Assembly: GCA_036244855.1 (NCBI GenBank)
Contig: BQKZ01000003.1
Span: forward strand, 440,984 to 504,983
Reading direction: 5' to 3'
From: Temnopleurus reevesii
Taxonomy: Eukaryota; Echinodermata; Echinoidea; Temnopleuroida; Temnopleuridae
DNA length: 64,000 nt
Shown: positions 27,878-41,347 of the stretch, one piece after another
How the letters are laid out: every line of letters begins with the position of its first letter
Position numbering within the stretch: the stretch's first letter is position 1
Program-made: the position numbers and the translations under genes
Notes under the pieces: generated by a model
Told to the model about the DNA's origin: nothing
Databases searched by the model: none
What the model saw: only the letters and a program-made list of their open reading frames with translations

Positions 27878-29961
27878 GTGGGACTGAGACAATAGAACCG
27901 TACTCTGTGTATTCAACTGTGTGGACACAACAATCGCAGATCGGTTCCAATTTGTTGAATAGCATTACAAAGGACCATTGAATTTGCGTTTGACTTAATT
28001 TTTGAAAATAGTTTATATCATGTTTATATCAAATGTGATAATTGTCAGCATAACTGAAGTAAATACAACTGAAAAATAATGCTCCGAAGTCCTGTACATG
28101 TACAGATATTTCTCAGCACATGTTACTGTAGCAAGCAAAATCGAGGCGCCCTCGATTCCATTATGTTGGATGTAAATGTACCCACTTTTGTCCATCAATC
28201 CCATTCGTTTCTCCTGAAATACCCTCGGGATGGAGATGGAGACCATTGTTCCGCTCAAAAGTCACAATTTTCTCTTCAAGAGCACAAGTGTTGTGATCTT
28301 CTGAGATGAAGATGCTAAAATTCTCCTCTCAATTCTTTCTTGGGGGCATCAGGTTTATTTGGTTTCTTTCTACTATCTAGAGTGAATTATTGATGTGTGC
28401 GTAGGCTGTGTCTGCAGATGGTTCTTTCTCCTGTATTAAGCCTATTTAGTAAAGAAAAACGAATGAAAAGGATAACTTTCTTATAATAAGGTCACTGTGT
28501 CTAACAGTACCTTTTATGTTTCATTGCATTCCTTTGTGTATCAAATGTTTTTGTAAATACCAAATTGATCTGTAGGAAGATGAGTTGAAACGAAATAATT
28601 AAGAAAATTGGCAAAAGTTGATGAATGCTATGCTCTTATAAAATGACATTTTGCACATATGAATTATCATTCAGAACATTTGTAATTTTGTGTGTGCTTT
28701 TTTCACATATCCTGGATATTTGTTTAATGCATAGATTTAAAAAATGTCCTCTTTATCTGTAGGTCTACTAAATTATTTTTATTGTGCAATTTATTTTCAG
28801 CTTTGTCTTCACATATTTACAACATCTTAGGGCAATGTTCTTTTCAATTTTGAAAAATAAATGTATTAATATAAACAAAAGAAATAAAAAAAAAAATATA
28901 AAAAAGAAAAAAAAAATAAAGAAAAAAAAAATTTTATATTCAATATGTTAATACAATGATTCCTGTAAGGTGTTAGCATGAGATTATGCCTGCTCTATTT
29001 CTTTGAGGACAATTTTCTCAACGCAGCATTTACTCTCTTGTGGAGTAAATGCTACTCTCCCCAGATTTCCCCCCTTTCAGCTTGTGTATATTGTGGCATT
29101 CATTCATGGCTAGAAGAGCGAAGTGAAACAGATTTTCTCCTTCTTCTGCCATTTTATTTCATGACAGAATGATTAAATTTGTTCCCATCACTATGTTCTC
29201 TTATTGATCTTACTTGTACCATGTGTTATTCTCGCTGACATTGTCTTTCCATGTATTCCACTTTAACATTTCTTCTTGCTATTCCTCCCTCAGCTATTCT
29301 TCTTTATCTTATATTTTTAGAATTCAACTGTGTAAAATGTTAGTAATTATTCACTTTATCCCCCTCTTTCCTTTCCCATTGATCAGTTTGGAAATCTTGC
29401 TCTCTTACACCTTCCCTCTGTCTTTATTTTTCTTCTAAACATGTCTATTAATAAGAAATTGTTGTATCATTTTTGCATTGCTTCCTTTGCCTTGGGCTTA
29501 AAATCAATCGTCTTGTGCCGGTTTTAATGGTAGAAAATCTGTCTGAAATCAGAAGAAACAGGCTGTTAATACACTTTTAGTCAGGATGATGTAATTCTTG
29601 ACGTGTGTTCAGGAAAGGAGGGGTTTGTACACATGCTAGTAAGGTGTATAAGATTTCTATTTACAAAGGCTAAGCTGTTTTAAGATTAAATGTCACAAGG
29701 AAACAGGAGGAATAATGATTATGCAGAGCATCTAATAAAGGGTTCTCTGAATCGATCTAGCTTTCAAAAGTCAAAATGTGATAACCTAAAACACCCAAAG
29801 CTATAATGTGAGTTTTTTCTATTTTCAAATGTGCCACTTTCAGCTTAAACTTTGTCATGAATAACATTTCTTGGAACTCTAGCCGTGATTCACCTCAATT
29901 AAATTTTCTATGATATTGGAAAGTTTACATTTTACAATTTTTTTTACTTGTTGCTTTCCAG

Positions 29962-30060
29962 AACGTCCCACCAGACCTGTCAATATGTGTCTTTGTTTTG
30001 GACCAAGCATTGTCAGTGAGGGCGCTACAGGAAATGGTGATTACCGACAACATAGACCAG
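29962..30060 (+). CDS. RYR: RyR coding exon (vertebrate exon 3 equivalent)
   Basis: This 99-nt, phase 0/0 exon encodes 33 residues, starting [20 protein letters not shown] and followed by ALQEM. This is one of the most conserved RyR N-terminal segments, equivalent to RyR1 ~56-90. Acceptor ctttccag, donor gtaagt. It corresponds to human RYR2 exon 3 (starting at Asn57), whose in-frame loss is a known arrhythmia lesion. Because 99 is divisible by three, skipping would also keep the frame here. The variable tail after ALQEM differs from vertebrates. Confidence 0.97.
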
Positions 30061-32305
30061 GTAAGTTCTTTTCGAAGTTTAGGTAGGGAGAAGGGTTATA
30101 AGCTAGTCTATGCTTATGGAATTTATAGCATGGCATTAAACACACACAGCTATAGCAAGTACACCATGCTTTACTGAACATTTTCTTCATTCACACATTC
30201 TATTTTGATTGAAGCTTTGGTTACAGTACTTCCTGTGACTACGGGTGTCGGTCTATGCTATTATTTAAAATCAGCAACATAATCAAGTGTTGTAGGTATG
30301 ATTTGAAGAAAAAAACATTTTTAAAAGGAACCATGGAATAACTAATCTGAGCTATATGCCCTGGCACAGATGGACAATATTCTTTCATATTTTGTACCCA
30401 TTTTCATTTCTATCTCTATTTTTTAGGTGAGGGGGTTCTTCCTTTGTAACTCATATTTGCTCTGCACAGATCCAGGGGGTCCAATCTACCCCTCCCCCCA
30501 TTGGCACCCAATCCATGATTATTTTTTAAAATTTATTTTGGCTTGTTAGCTCAGCCTGTAAGCAGCGGGAAGTTTTCACTGCTTCCCCCCCATTGGCAAT
30601 CCTTGATATACCCCTGTATACTGCCCATATATTTCTATTCACTTTTTTTTCTCCCATACCTTATATTTCTGCTAGATATCAGTTGAAACTTTAATCAATA
30701 TTTTCTGCATCTCTCTGTCCTTCAACCATCCCCTTCATCCTCTCGTCTCCATCCATCTTCCGTTCTTCCATCCTTCCATGCTTCCCTTTTTCATCTTTTG
30801 CCTTCACCGTCTGGGGATTAAGGGGGATGCAGCTGGGTATGGAAGGGTGACCATGTACAAATTAATTTTCCAGACATTAAATTGCTGTTAGTGCGACATC
30901 CATCAGACTGTATTATGAGGTCTGCCTTTAGCTCCTCGTTCAATAAAGTAAACATCAATCTACAGATGAAACCATCACGCTTCTGTGTTGTAGACAGAGG
31001 AGTAGACAGTGTTCTCTTGACGGAAACATTTATTCATTTGCCCAGATTAATTGTATGGTTGTTCACAAATACTTTGCTAAATCTCTCTGATTATGATAAC
31101 CATGACCAAATTAATGGCAAGTATTATTTGATCACGATACCCTTTTTGCATAAATTTTTCTTCCATGTTGGAAGTGTATATTTAGGCATCAAGTTTTGTA
31201 TTGTCATTTTCCATTATAGTATATATGTTTTCCATTAATCATGTTTATCATACAATATATTTAATTCCTAAAAAGAAATAGTGATGAAACATCTTCAATA
31301 TCACATCATTATATCATAAACATATCAAAATAAAGAGAAGTAAAAAATAGAATTACCCTTTAATGTTTTCAAAAGATAAAACCAGTTATACTTTATTTGA
31401 TCTTACAGGGAGTCTGAAGACAGTTTGATAAATGAAATGATTACATTTAGCATCTTCGGACTGTTGTGCGTGACTTTAGATGGAGATTCCTTTGGGAGAG
31501 GAGTAATTTAAGGAGAAGAGTAATCATTGGATTTTGTAAATTTCACAATACGTAGAAGATACAGTGCTGTTTTACCATGGACAATGCAATGCAAGGAAAT
31601 TTAAAGCACCATTTTTTCAAGCAGTTATAATGTTTATAGATTCAGCAAATTTTTACTTTCGTACTTTACCATCAGCAAACATTAATGAAATGTTGTGATG
31701 TTTAAGAAATTCTTAAAGTTTATCATCATTTTTTTTTCTTCAAGAGTAATCTTGCTTTGGATATCTCCTTTATAAACACCAACTTAGTTCATGTTTATCC
31801 CAGAAGTTTTTGAAAAGAGAAATTCCCTGTTTTTATGATATTTGTCTTATTTTTTTGGAATTGATTTCCCAATCACTGCATGTTAAAGGTTTTAAGTTTC
31901 ACACATGCTAACCTGAAGCCATCTCCGAAACCACCAGTGGCAAGTCTCATGATGATCATAGCGGTTTTCCATATATTCATTCCGTTTCTTTTGCTGGTGG
32001 AGGAGATTTGCTTTCACCAACGACTGGCAGCAAATCTCGTGTGTATGTACCAATCCCCTTCAGATATGGATCAAGATGTTAAAATCAACGCCTTTTGTGT
32101 GAAATTTCAACAGTTGAGCAGGCACTGTGGTTTCCACGGCGTCTGAGCTGAGGAAAATGCCAGGCATATCGCTTACACATGAAGATTGAATGCTGGGTGT
32201 TGAGCTGAATGCACGATGGCTTTATGATGCTGGATGGTGTTTTTTGTTTCCTTGATCAGAAAGATGAAGAGGGAAAGGAAGAAACGAAGGAAAGCAATCA
32301 CAGAG

Positions 32306-32310
32306 TAAGA

Positions 32311-32349
<39 letters not shown>

Positions 32350-32382
32350 AGAGAGAGAGAAAGAGAAAGAGAAAGAAGGGGG
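32306..32382. repeat. (GA)n microsatellite
   Basis: agag-repeat of ~75 bp within a longer purine-rich stretch. Confidence 0.95.
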
Positions 32383-32621
32383 AAGCCTTCTTAAAGGGAA
32401 GATACATGACAAAGACAGGGCAGAGGGAGTAAAGAATTGTATCTGTTTGCGTGAGTGTAAGTATGCAATGGTGGTTGTTTGTGGGTGTAGGTGTGTGGAG
32501 AGATTGAAGAGAAATATGGAGATTGTATACGGGAAAAGATCAAGGAGACAGAGATAAATATATAGGAGATAAGAAGATTGAGATGGAAAGATGGGAAGAA
32601 GATGGAAGATGCAGGGAGTGG

Positions 32622-32631
32622 ATGTTAGGGT

Positions 32632-32666
<35 letters not shown>

Positions 32667-32708
32667 TATGCGTGTGTGGATGCATGTGTAGGTGTATGTG
32701 TGTGTGTT
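32622..32708. repeat. (GT)n microsatellite
   Basis: Pure gt run in the centre with degenerate tgtgtg/tgcatg edges. Confidence 0.95.
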
Positions 32709-34660
32709 TATTTATACAGAATGAAGGAGGGGTGGAGGTTATTTACAAACGTGCCACAAATCGTATTCCATACTTTCTATCCCCTTTTTTTTCGTACAAG
32801 GATAATGAGATCTGCAGATGTAGAACATCTATTATATGATAATGAATTGCACCTGTCTCCATGGAATATTCAATTGTCTACTGGTATTGTCTTTTCATGA
32901 CCCCCATTACCAAAAGCAAATGGTTTTGGTGCATGCTTGCACATCTGTAAAATTCTATGGAATATTTACCTTGTTTATCAAAAATATTTGAATTCTGAAT
33001 GTTTTCAGATCGCCAGCTGGATGCATGTCGGTATTTCTACCTTCTAAATGATAAATGACATTTGGTACCCCTCATCTAAGTTTAAAGAACAATGAATATG
33101 ATTCTGGGTTTGGGATCCCTGTATTTGAGGTCGGAGAGAAATAACGGAGGAAAAGGTGGGTCAAAATAATAAAAGAAATCAAACGCTGACGGATCATTTC
33201 ACAAAATGAAATTGCAGAATCAAATAACCATCCCATATGTAACTGTGACACATTGCATGGCTGTAGGGGAATTTTAGGAGATAGCGATGACATGAAACGA
33301 GAAATATTATTCATTTCATCCCAGGGGGGATAGGTAAAGTAGGGAATGGAAAAGTATTGAATGATGCAAGAGAGACAGGTGCAAGGACTTCAGTCAAAAG
33401 ATGGATATGGATAAGATGGGAATACTTAAGAATGGAGCAATCTGTTCCATGATAGATGGAGTGATAGTATGTGTGAGAAAAAGATGATTGAGTGTTATAA
33501 CTGTTTTTTTTTTTAGATTCAGCATGGTTTAAAGTAGAGTATAGGACTGCTTTTGAATCTTGGAATGCATTCCTTGTACACAAAATCCCATAGATTTAGG
33601 AATTCTGGATAACATGTTAGTAAGCAGGTAATACAATAATGAAGTAATAAGTGAAATCAAAAGAATAAAAGGGAATACAGGTTTAGAGAACTTTAGGTAT
33701 ACAAGATATAAACAAACATAACTACGTGTATTTATGTTGATTTTATGAGTGGTTTTATGCTGGATTTTGAGGAACTTCAATGCAAATAAACAATACTGTG
33801 AATGTGTCATATGGGTTGATGGGAAAATAAAACCCCTGTACTAAATATCTGTTTATATCAATAATGGGGTTAAGAAAGAATTCAACAGAGACCTTGTAAC
33901 ATCCGACATCTCAGTAGGATCACTATTAATAATAGTCAATCACGCGACGGTGAAGAATGACATTTCAGACGTAATATTGCAATGAACGATCGGTGACTAT
34001 AATCTGATTTCACAACATCTCTGAATCAGCGTACATACTCCGTGGCAACTATCATTACGTGATTAGTCTCTTTTCCAGACACTACAGACCTGAACAGAAT
34101 ATTTCTTTTCAGTCCAGAATCATGAATTACTGTTTTCAAATTCATGTTTGAGAAATTGTTTCAGGCACGATAGTTTCATAGCCTTATATCAAGTTCAAGG
34201 GCCTGGATTGTTGCTTGCAGGGGTTTTAGGGTAAAATATCATTGCATTTCTTGGCATTTATGCCAATAAAAGAAGAGGCATAGCAATCCTTCCATAATCA
34301 CCTGAAATACATGAACCAAATCTGGATATGCCTTCTTTCCTCATTTGATCACTCCGAATTCCCATATGTCAACCAATACTGAACAGTATATCACAACTAA
34401 ATGATCACAAGTGGATAGGCCTTTTTGTTACTGTATAATGTCTGAGGAAGTATTGAAGTGTTTGTGTTTCATACACTGAGAAGAAAAAAAAAGAATGAAT
34501 GATAAAAGAAAGGTAGGGAAGAAGAATATGAAGAGATATTAGGGATGGGGAAGTAAAAAAGGGAAAGAAGCAAGATGAGAAAAATTTAGGGCAATTTTGA
34601 ATTATAAGTTTGATATAATCTGTGAACCTCCATTATTTTTTTTAATTGTTATGCACTGTC

Positions 34661-36009
34661 AATCTTCCATTCGGTTATCCAATTTTGAAGCGAGCACTGC
34701 CCTTTAGGCCATTATCTGGTTCCTTTGGAATATTTGCAGTGTATGTTACATGCATGTGATATTGTGCTGTTATCTACTGAAGATTTGAATATATTAAGCT
34801 TGAACAAAAAGTTTGAATAATTGGTACGATGACAAATCATGTAAATCATAAGTTCAATAAATCAATTATCAAAAGTTCAATAAATCCATTAGATGTACTG
34901 TTGATACAGCCTATGTTGCTATTTTATTTATGGAGAGTGAACTAAAATACAGAATGGATAGTGGGGAGGCAAAAGGGAGAACTAATAAAAAATAGATTTT
35001 GAGTGTTTTTTTTTAGAATGGCCAAGCACAGTGTTTCATCAAGATAAGAATGACTTTAAGAACGACTTGTATTCGTTCTTGAGTGTAATGATTAATAATA
35101 TTATGCGTATTCAGCGTAAGATCTGAGGCCAGTCATTCTTAAGTCTTTTGTAACTCGGTGAAACACCACCCAGAAGAACTGTGTTGCCATTGAGAAAAAA
35201 ATCAGTTGTTGATTTCATTTTGATCACAAAAGAAAACAAAAGAAATTTCAAAGGGAAACAAAGCAGAAAAAAAGGAAAATTATCACTGTGTCAGGTATAA
35301 AGGTGTCTCAATCTGCCAATTTTCCTCATCACCATTTAGGTTATCCTATGCTCTAATAGGAAGGATTGCAGTGTATGTTACATACATTTGATATTGTGCT
35401 GTAATCTACTAAAGATATGAATGTACTGAGAACCAAATTCGAAGTTTCATCAAAGTGATATTCTGATCACTGATGAAATTAATGAAATATACTTGATTAA
35501 AAGCTCTTCAGTTTGAAATATGCTGCTCCGGCTTATCCAAGCTGTTCTAAGCTGTTTTCAGGGGGGGGGGGTGTTGGCTTGATGGTCAGTGAGAGATAAA
35601 TGTTGTTTTTCCACATTACTCTAGGCAGTATTGTATGAAAGTTTTTCACCATTGGAAGTAACAGTTCTTTGATTTCATCTTGATCTCAGAGGGAAACAAA
35701 GCATTAAAAAGGAAAATTGCCACTGTTTCAGGTATAAAAGTATTGTTGCATTCTCAATCTGCTAATTTTCCTCATCACCATTAAGGTTATCATATGCTCC
35801 CATAGGAAGGATTGCAGTGTATGTTACATCCATTTGATATTGTGCTGTAATCTTATGAAGATATGAATGTACAATGAACCAAATTGGAAGTTTCATCAAA
35901 GTGATATTCTGATCACTGATGAAAGTAATGAAATATACTTGATTAAAAGCTCTTCGGGTTGATACTGCCCGGACCTATGCATGCTCTTCTCAAGGGGGGG
36001 GGGGGGGGG
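34661..36009 (+). repeat. Partial tandem array of a ~370-bp unit
   Basis: Two long copies, 35185-35571 and 35648-36009, share ggattgcagtgtatgttaca, gatattgtgctgtaatct, tttcatcaaagtgatattct and gattaaaagctcttc, and both end in a G run. A shorter, more diverged copy is at 34661-34795. The last copy ends in the 97-N gap, so the array may continue inside it. Confidence 0.85.
35031..35166. mobile_element. Foldback MITE, family GTGTTTCACC, copy 1
   Basis: Ends gtgtttcatcaag... and ...ctcggtgaaacac are inverted; internal parts pair further (gaatgactttaag against cattcttaagtc). 136 bp, no coding capacity. Second copy at 43897-44059. Confidence 0.8.
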
Positions 36010-36106
36010 NNNNNNNNNNNNNNNNNNNNNNNNNNNNNNNNNNNNNNNNNNNNNNNNNNNNNNNNNNNNNNNNNNNNNNNNNNNNNNNNNNNNNNNNNNN
36101 NNNNNN
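36010..36106. other. Assembly gap (97 N)
   Basis: Run of N bordered by G homopolymer on the left and gggg-agg on the right. A G-rich sequencing stop is likely. Frames crossing it are meaningless. Confidence 0.98.
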
Positions 36107-36593
36107 GGGGAGGGAGAGGAGGTGGTCACAAGTACCTAGTGGACCCCAAATTTTGTACAAGTCTACTGTTATGTCAGACATGTATGATGTCAAACAACGC
36201 TTTCCTGGAAATAATTCAAACATAAATTTCATTGCCATTACCTAACCTGTTTTCTGGGCCTTAATATTCACTTAGACACACATTATTGTTTCATTTTTGT
36301 TTTACACCAAAGGGTATTTGTATTCCTCTGCTAAGTTGAATTTCAACACATGCCTATACATATGATTGCAGGATTGCTTTCTCCAGATCTTCAATGTACA
36401 AATGTTCTTTTTGCAGATCAAACTTCTTTGTGATATGAACAAAAAATATTGAAGTGTATCTAATAGTTTGTATTGAATTTTTAAAAATAAAAATGAAGTT
36501 ATTAATTTGCAAATCGTCAAAATGATATATCTCTTGGGAATATATGTTCATATATTGTAAATTTTGTTGTTCATTTCACTTTTTTCTCTGCAG

Positions 36594-36665
36594 GGCGGGC
36601 AGGCTGGCCACCGTACCCTTCTCTATGGTCATGCTATTCTCCTGCAGCACAATCTAAGTTCCATG
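36594..36665 (+). CDS. RYR: RyR coding exon (GHRTLLYGHAILL motif)
   Basis: This 72-nt, phase 0/0 exon encodes 24 residues with GHRTLLYGHAILLQH, matching the near-invariant GHRTLLYGHAILLRH segment of vertebrate RyRs (RyR1 ~95-115). Acceptor tctctgcag, donor gtaagc. The segment is a core strand pair of beta-trefoil domain A in known N-terminal RyR structures. It lies about 490 bp after a 97-N gap and poly-G runs, which do not touch the coding sequence. Confidence 0.96.
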
Positions 36666-37988
36666 GTAAGCTCATTATAAATCATTCATCATTATACTTA
36701 CTCCCAGAAACCATGGTAATAATTAGCTATGATGCCCTAAAGTTATATATATATGAATATGTGACTTTGCGAACAATGCCAATATCCAATTTTGAAAGCC
36801 AATTCCTTTCTCCGTCAACGTTGATTCTTCCCCTGAAGAAAAAAAACCTGTTTATAACCTCAATGCAGTGACCTCCCATATCCTTTTCAAGGGAATCATC
36901 AAGGGAATCAGCGACTTCAAAATGGGACATTCAGTGATGTTTTTACAAAATGGAAAAAAAAACCAATGACGCATGTATGTAAACATTAATCAAGGGTCCC
37001 ATTCAAACATATTTGTATTCCATTGAAAATAAATTCACAAGCATTTTACTCCAAAATGGAATTCATTAAATTATTGAATGAATTTAAAAGTGCAAAATAT
37101 TTATGCACGATAAGGATTTATGGAGAAGAATTATCAGCGCAGCCATTGTAACTGATGTATTCACAGGCCGTGCTTATCTTCTAGCGGTTGATCTCTGTCG
37201 ATTATACATTCCTGGACATGTTTACAAACATGGACGCCATGTTAGGCAGGCGTTACTTGCATCCTGTTGACCGACGAGAATTGAAAACCAGGCTTCACTT
37301 CAAAATCAAGTGCTCTTTCCCCCAAACAAGGATTTTCTTCCAAGAGGCACTTTGCATTGGTGCCCTATGGGGTTAAATATTCTTTTCTCTCTGTCCAAGA
37401 TTTTGTGTTTGCATCTGATTTGTCTGTATATTAATGTTTGTTAATTTACAATGTAATGGCACCTCAGTTATATCTTGTCTTGTCTTTCCGTTTACGCCCA
37501 CAATCAAAGTTGATTATTACGGCATTTTAGGGTAAATCGCAACCAGACTAATTTCTATCCAATCATTTTATTGTAATTAATTAAGTGCTTGTAATCATCA
37601 TATAAATATTGACTAAAATATTGACTAAAATATCAGAAAATATATTACAACTAGTAGGAGTCTATTTAGTACATAGAAAAGGTCAGAAGTCTTTCGTCAA
37701 CTTTGTACAATGATAAGATGTAATGATTTCCCATTTTTTAAATACATCTTTTCATCATAAATTTACTTTCATGAACAGAAATTACTCAAGCAAAAAATAT
37801 TTGTGCGAAAAGAAATGCTTATTGCTGCTATTTAGTTTAAAGTTTAAAACATCCTCCAATTTGAAGTCTAATTATCTTATTTGGAAATTTAATAGTGTTT
37901 CATTGAATATATTAATAGAAAGTCATATTTTTCTCATTCTGATAATGTAAATTTTGTTCTTGAAAATGCAAGATAAGATTCTACGGCA

Positions 37989-38157
37989 GTGTTGTTCAAA
38001 ATCAACTGCAAATCAACTGCATCTTTTCAAATTGTATCATGCATTTTCATTCACACACGGTATGCACATTTAACAAGACGCACATGAAACAATGATTTTT
38101 TATTGGCATATTCCTATCAACTGCAGCTTGCGATCAATTGCACCCTTTGAACAACAC
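37989..38157. mobile_element. Short inverted-repeat element (MITE-like, ~169 bp)
   Basis: Ends agtgttgttcaaa and tttgaacaacac are inverted repeats. Just inside, atcaactgca / gatcaattgca also occur in both halves. No coding capacity; single copy in this window. Confidence 0.65.
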
Positions 38158-38718
38158 CAGCTCGGTCAAAGATGAAAAGCTGACCTTATTTGAGACAGCC
38201 TTATTATCTGGGCTCCTACTGATGTCTAGCACCTCTTAAGGGTTAAAAATACAAATGATATTAGGGGTAGAATAAATAGAAGGATATTTAGGGGTGTATT
38301 ACAATAAGATGAGGAGATGGCGCAAGAGAGATAGAATTGAGACCATACACAAAATCAAGGTCATGCAATAAAGTGATTTGTATGGGAAACACTATCCTCA
38401 ATTTGAGTTTCTTTTCCAAATCACACTGTCAAAGATCAATGCGCCTTACTTCTGGGTATCAGTTATGCCTCAAGAAGAATGCTAAATTTCTATGAAATTC
38501 AGGATATTTGAGCAGACGGGAAATTCCATTTCAAGGAGATTTTTCATGCTTGCTTGCAAAATCATTCTGTTTTGCTGCTATTCTTGCTCATGAAACGTTA
38601 TTTTTTTGTCTTTGATGTGAAATGTAATAGAAATTTTCATGTATTTGATTCCTATTTGATATTATCCAAGAATATGCAATTTGCTTGCAACATAAAATAA
38701 CCTATCCAATTTCAAGTC

Positions 38719-38858
38719 GAATGCCAATTCAATGCTCCTTTGTAATGCTATCAAATTGGAACAGGCTTGCGATTGCTGCGTCCACACAGTTCAATACACG
38801 GCATAGGGCTCTATTGTCCATGACCCGCTTTATTTTGCGGAAATATTTTATATCATGT
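38719..38858 (+). repeat. Dispersed repeat, copy 2 (with 25924-26060)
   Basis: Direct diverged copy of 25924-26060; the best block is attcaatgctcctttgtaat. Confidence 0.75.
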
Positions 38859-39046
38859 TTTGCGTATTACATTAAAATGTATTTTGAATTGACTAAATTA
38901 TTATATGAGTCTATCCGGTTGCTTAAGCCTTATTGTAAAGTCCTATGTTTATTGAGATGTTGTTTAATTATCCTTCTAATATAAACATCTGATTGATGCT
39001 TTTATTCATTGATATTTAATACATATTTTCTCTTTCATCTCTCCAG

Positions 39047-39122
39047 TATCTTGCCTGTCTTCCCACAAGTTCCTCTAAAGATAAACTTGCCTTTGATGTG
39101 GGGCTTCAAGAATCAACTCAAG
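39047..39122 (+). CDS. RYR: RyR coding exon ([11 protein letters not shown] motif)
   Basis: This 76-nt exon (in phase 0, out phase 1) encodes 25 residues, [10 protein letters not shown] then [15 protein letters not shown], plus the first base of a Gly codon. It matches RyR1 ~116-142, where [11 protein letters not shown] is diagnostic. Acceptor tctccag, donor gtgagt. It is one residue shorter than RyR1 near the Ser-rich loop. The split Gly codon is completed by the next exon (g|ga). Confidence 0.95.
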
Positions 39123-41347
39123 GTGAGTGTCCTCACTATCCATACCTCTCAAAAACCCAACTCAATATCATTAGGTGGGTCTAGTCAACTTAAAAGAATC
39201 AGGCTTCAGTACTTAACAATGTATGCAGTATATCTTTGAATGGTTTAGAACAGCTATCTACTTCATGCTACAGAATATCAAAAATAGCTGGCAGTTACGT
39301 CATAGGATAATAATGAAAGTTGTGATAACCAGAATGATACTAAAAATGCTAATATTAATAATAATGATAACATTAACAAAGAGAGTATGATAATTATCAT
39401 TCCTAATTTTTCATAGAGCAATTTATCAAGTATCTAAGGGCTCTATGCATCATCAACCAACTATGGCAGATTTGTATTCATATATGCACTTTTTGCAATG
39501 TAAAGGAATGAGTTCCTTGTCAATACCCATTCCTATCACTTGGCTTGAGTGCAGAACATTGTGGATAATCTTCTTGCAAAGGAAACTTATGCCACAGTTA
39601 GAACCATCACACCTGAGTTCTCTTTCCTTTCCATCAAAAGTTGAGTCAAAGAATTATAGATGCTTCTGTACTTCAACATTAGAGCTGAGCAAAGCCTATA
39701 ACTCCAAGTTCTACAGATCCTCTATCATTAGTACATTAAGAGATTTTTGATTAACTTTTGCTATGTGTGATAAAGATTTACGCCATGAGGAATATTAGGC
39801 ACTAATTACTGTGCCTCTCAAATAGGGAATTTCTATCATGGTTTTATGATGTCAGGTTTATTACAGGGCGTTGTCTCGTTTGATAGTGAAATGTGACGTG
39901 CAAACACATTAGTGTTATTGTTATCATGAACAGTGATTTCTTTATGGGTACAAATATGTTTAGACATCTTTTATCTGTGAGGGCAGTTTCCATCATCTCT
40001 TCATTTGTGTGTGTTGATATATGGAACATTACCGGACAGATAATATTTAACCAATTACTTGCTCAGAATGTAAACACACTCTTACTTTTCTTGTAAGGTT
40101 CTCTGTTATTCATTAATAGGGTGTTCACACTAGACAATATCTTTTTGAGGTTTTATGAATATGTAGTCCGATGGCTGACGTATTCTTCAGCACATAAAAT
40201 TGGAAGTAATGTGGTACAGATGACTTGAGAAGATACAAAACTTTGTGGACTTACTGGCCTTTGCATAAATGTATAAGATTGCAAAAATGTTCTGATCTGG
40301 CTAGATGGTTTGGTGTAATGTGTTTGAGAAGAGGATTAGACAATATCAAATTTTGGTAAAATAAAAGTCAAGCAGGAAAGAGCCTTGAAGGTATTCTGAT
40401 TTTTCACCAAGTTATTCAAAAGTTTAAGTTCGAACGAAGATGCAGAAAAGAGTGCTTGGCTATTAATGCACCTACATGTACTTTATTATATTACTAAAAG
40501 CTACAATGAATAAGCTAAAAAGATAAATGAATAAATAAATTGAATATAGAATGTAATGCACACATAAAAGAAATGATTCATTAAAATCATATATTATAAT
40601 CACTCATAAGGTAGGTTCTCTCAGCAAAGTGGTCAGATGTGTTTCATATTTAAACTGCAATCACCATCCCCCAGATTTACGATGCTTTACAGTAGTTCAA
40701 ACGAGGACTAAAGTGACAATGAGAGGCTTATAAATCATACAAGTGCTATTTGTCAAAATTCAAATACACTGCACCATCAGCTGCAAAGCACAAGGGTACT
40801 TTTAACATGCCGCAAGGAAATGAAAATGTCAGCAATGAAGATGCTCACAGAGACGACGTGCACTTAATCACATCCATGTGCTAATTGCAAAGGTAAAGCT
40901 GATCAAGAGAAAAGATTGAGGGGAGAACAAGGAGTACAATGTTGATGTTTGTACTGACATTGTAAAAGTAGCTCTTTAAACAGAGATACAGTTAGGAGTG
41001 GGATACAGTTTGAAAGGGACACAGAGAGGGGGTGGGACATGTATTGATAGATCATTGGTGATAGGCAGAAACAAAAAGTTGATAACTAAATTGGGACAGA
41101 GAGAGAGAAAGAGAGACTGGTACAAACACACATACACCCAACCTACGTACTTATATATATCAGAGATGCCAACCCTTCTAGAATACGCAAGATGTAAATT
41201 TTATAGGCTTTTGATTATTTTTAATAAGTGGACAGCAGAGATTAGGTTATTTTTGTCTTGTTTATTCTCAATTTTATTCAGCTGTTGTGCTATTCAAATT
41301 TTTACTTTTGCTTCATGCATCTACTGGGGTGGTTGGCATGGTTCCAT

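Larger units (their letters stand above)
20707..29961 (+). other. RYR: RyR intron (9.3 kb)
   Basis: Phase-0 intron with gttagt donor and ctttccag acceptor. It contains a pyrimidine-rich tract (23999-24390), one copy of a dispersed repeat (25924-26060) and a TTAA-flanked inverted-repeat element (27366-27877). An A-rich stretch lies near 28880-28935. The rest is featureless AT-rich sequence. Confidence 0.85.
30061..36593 (+). other. RYR: RyR intron (6.5 kb)
   Basis: Phase-0 intron with gtaagt donor and tctctgcag acceptor. It holds (GA)n and (GT)n microsatellites around 32306-32708, a foldback MITE at 35031-35166, partial tandem copies of a ~370 bp unit (34661-36009) and a 97-N gap at 36010-36106 bordered by G runs. 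The 30061-32300 and 32900-34650 stretches show no recognisable element. Confidence 0.85.
36666..39046 (+). other. RYR: RyR intron (2.4 kb)
   Basis: Phase-0 intron, gtaagc donor and tctccag acceptor. It contains a short inverted-repeat element (37989-38157) and the second copy of a dispersed repeat (38719-38858). Sequence at 37140-37380 is less AT-rich than its neighbours but has no recognisable coding content. Confidence 0.85.

Noticed and set aside
32173..32685. 170-residue minus frame with Thr-His repeats and Ser/Leu runs
   Set aside because: Arises from (GT)n and (GA)n tracts.
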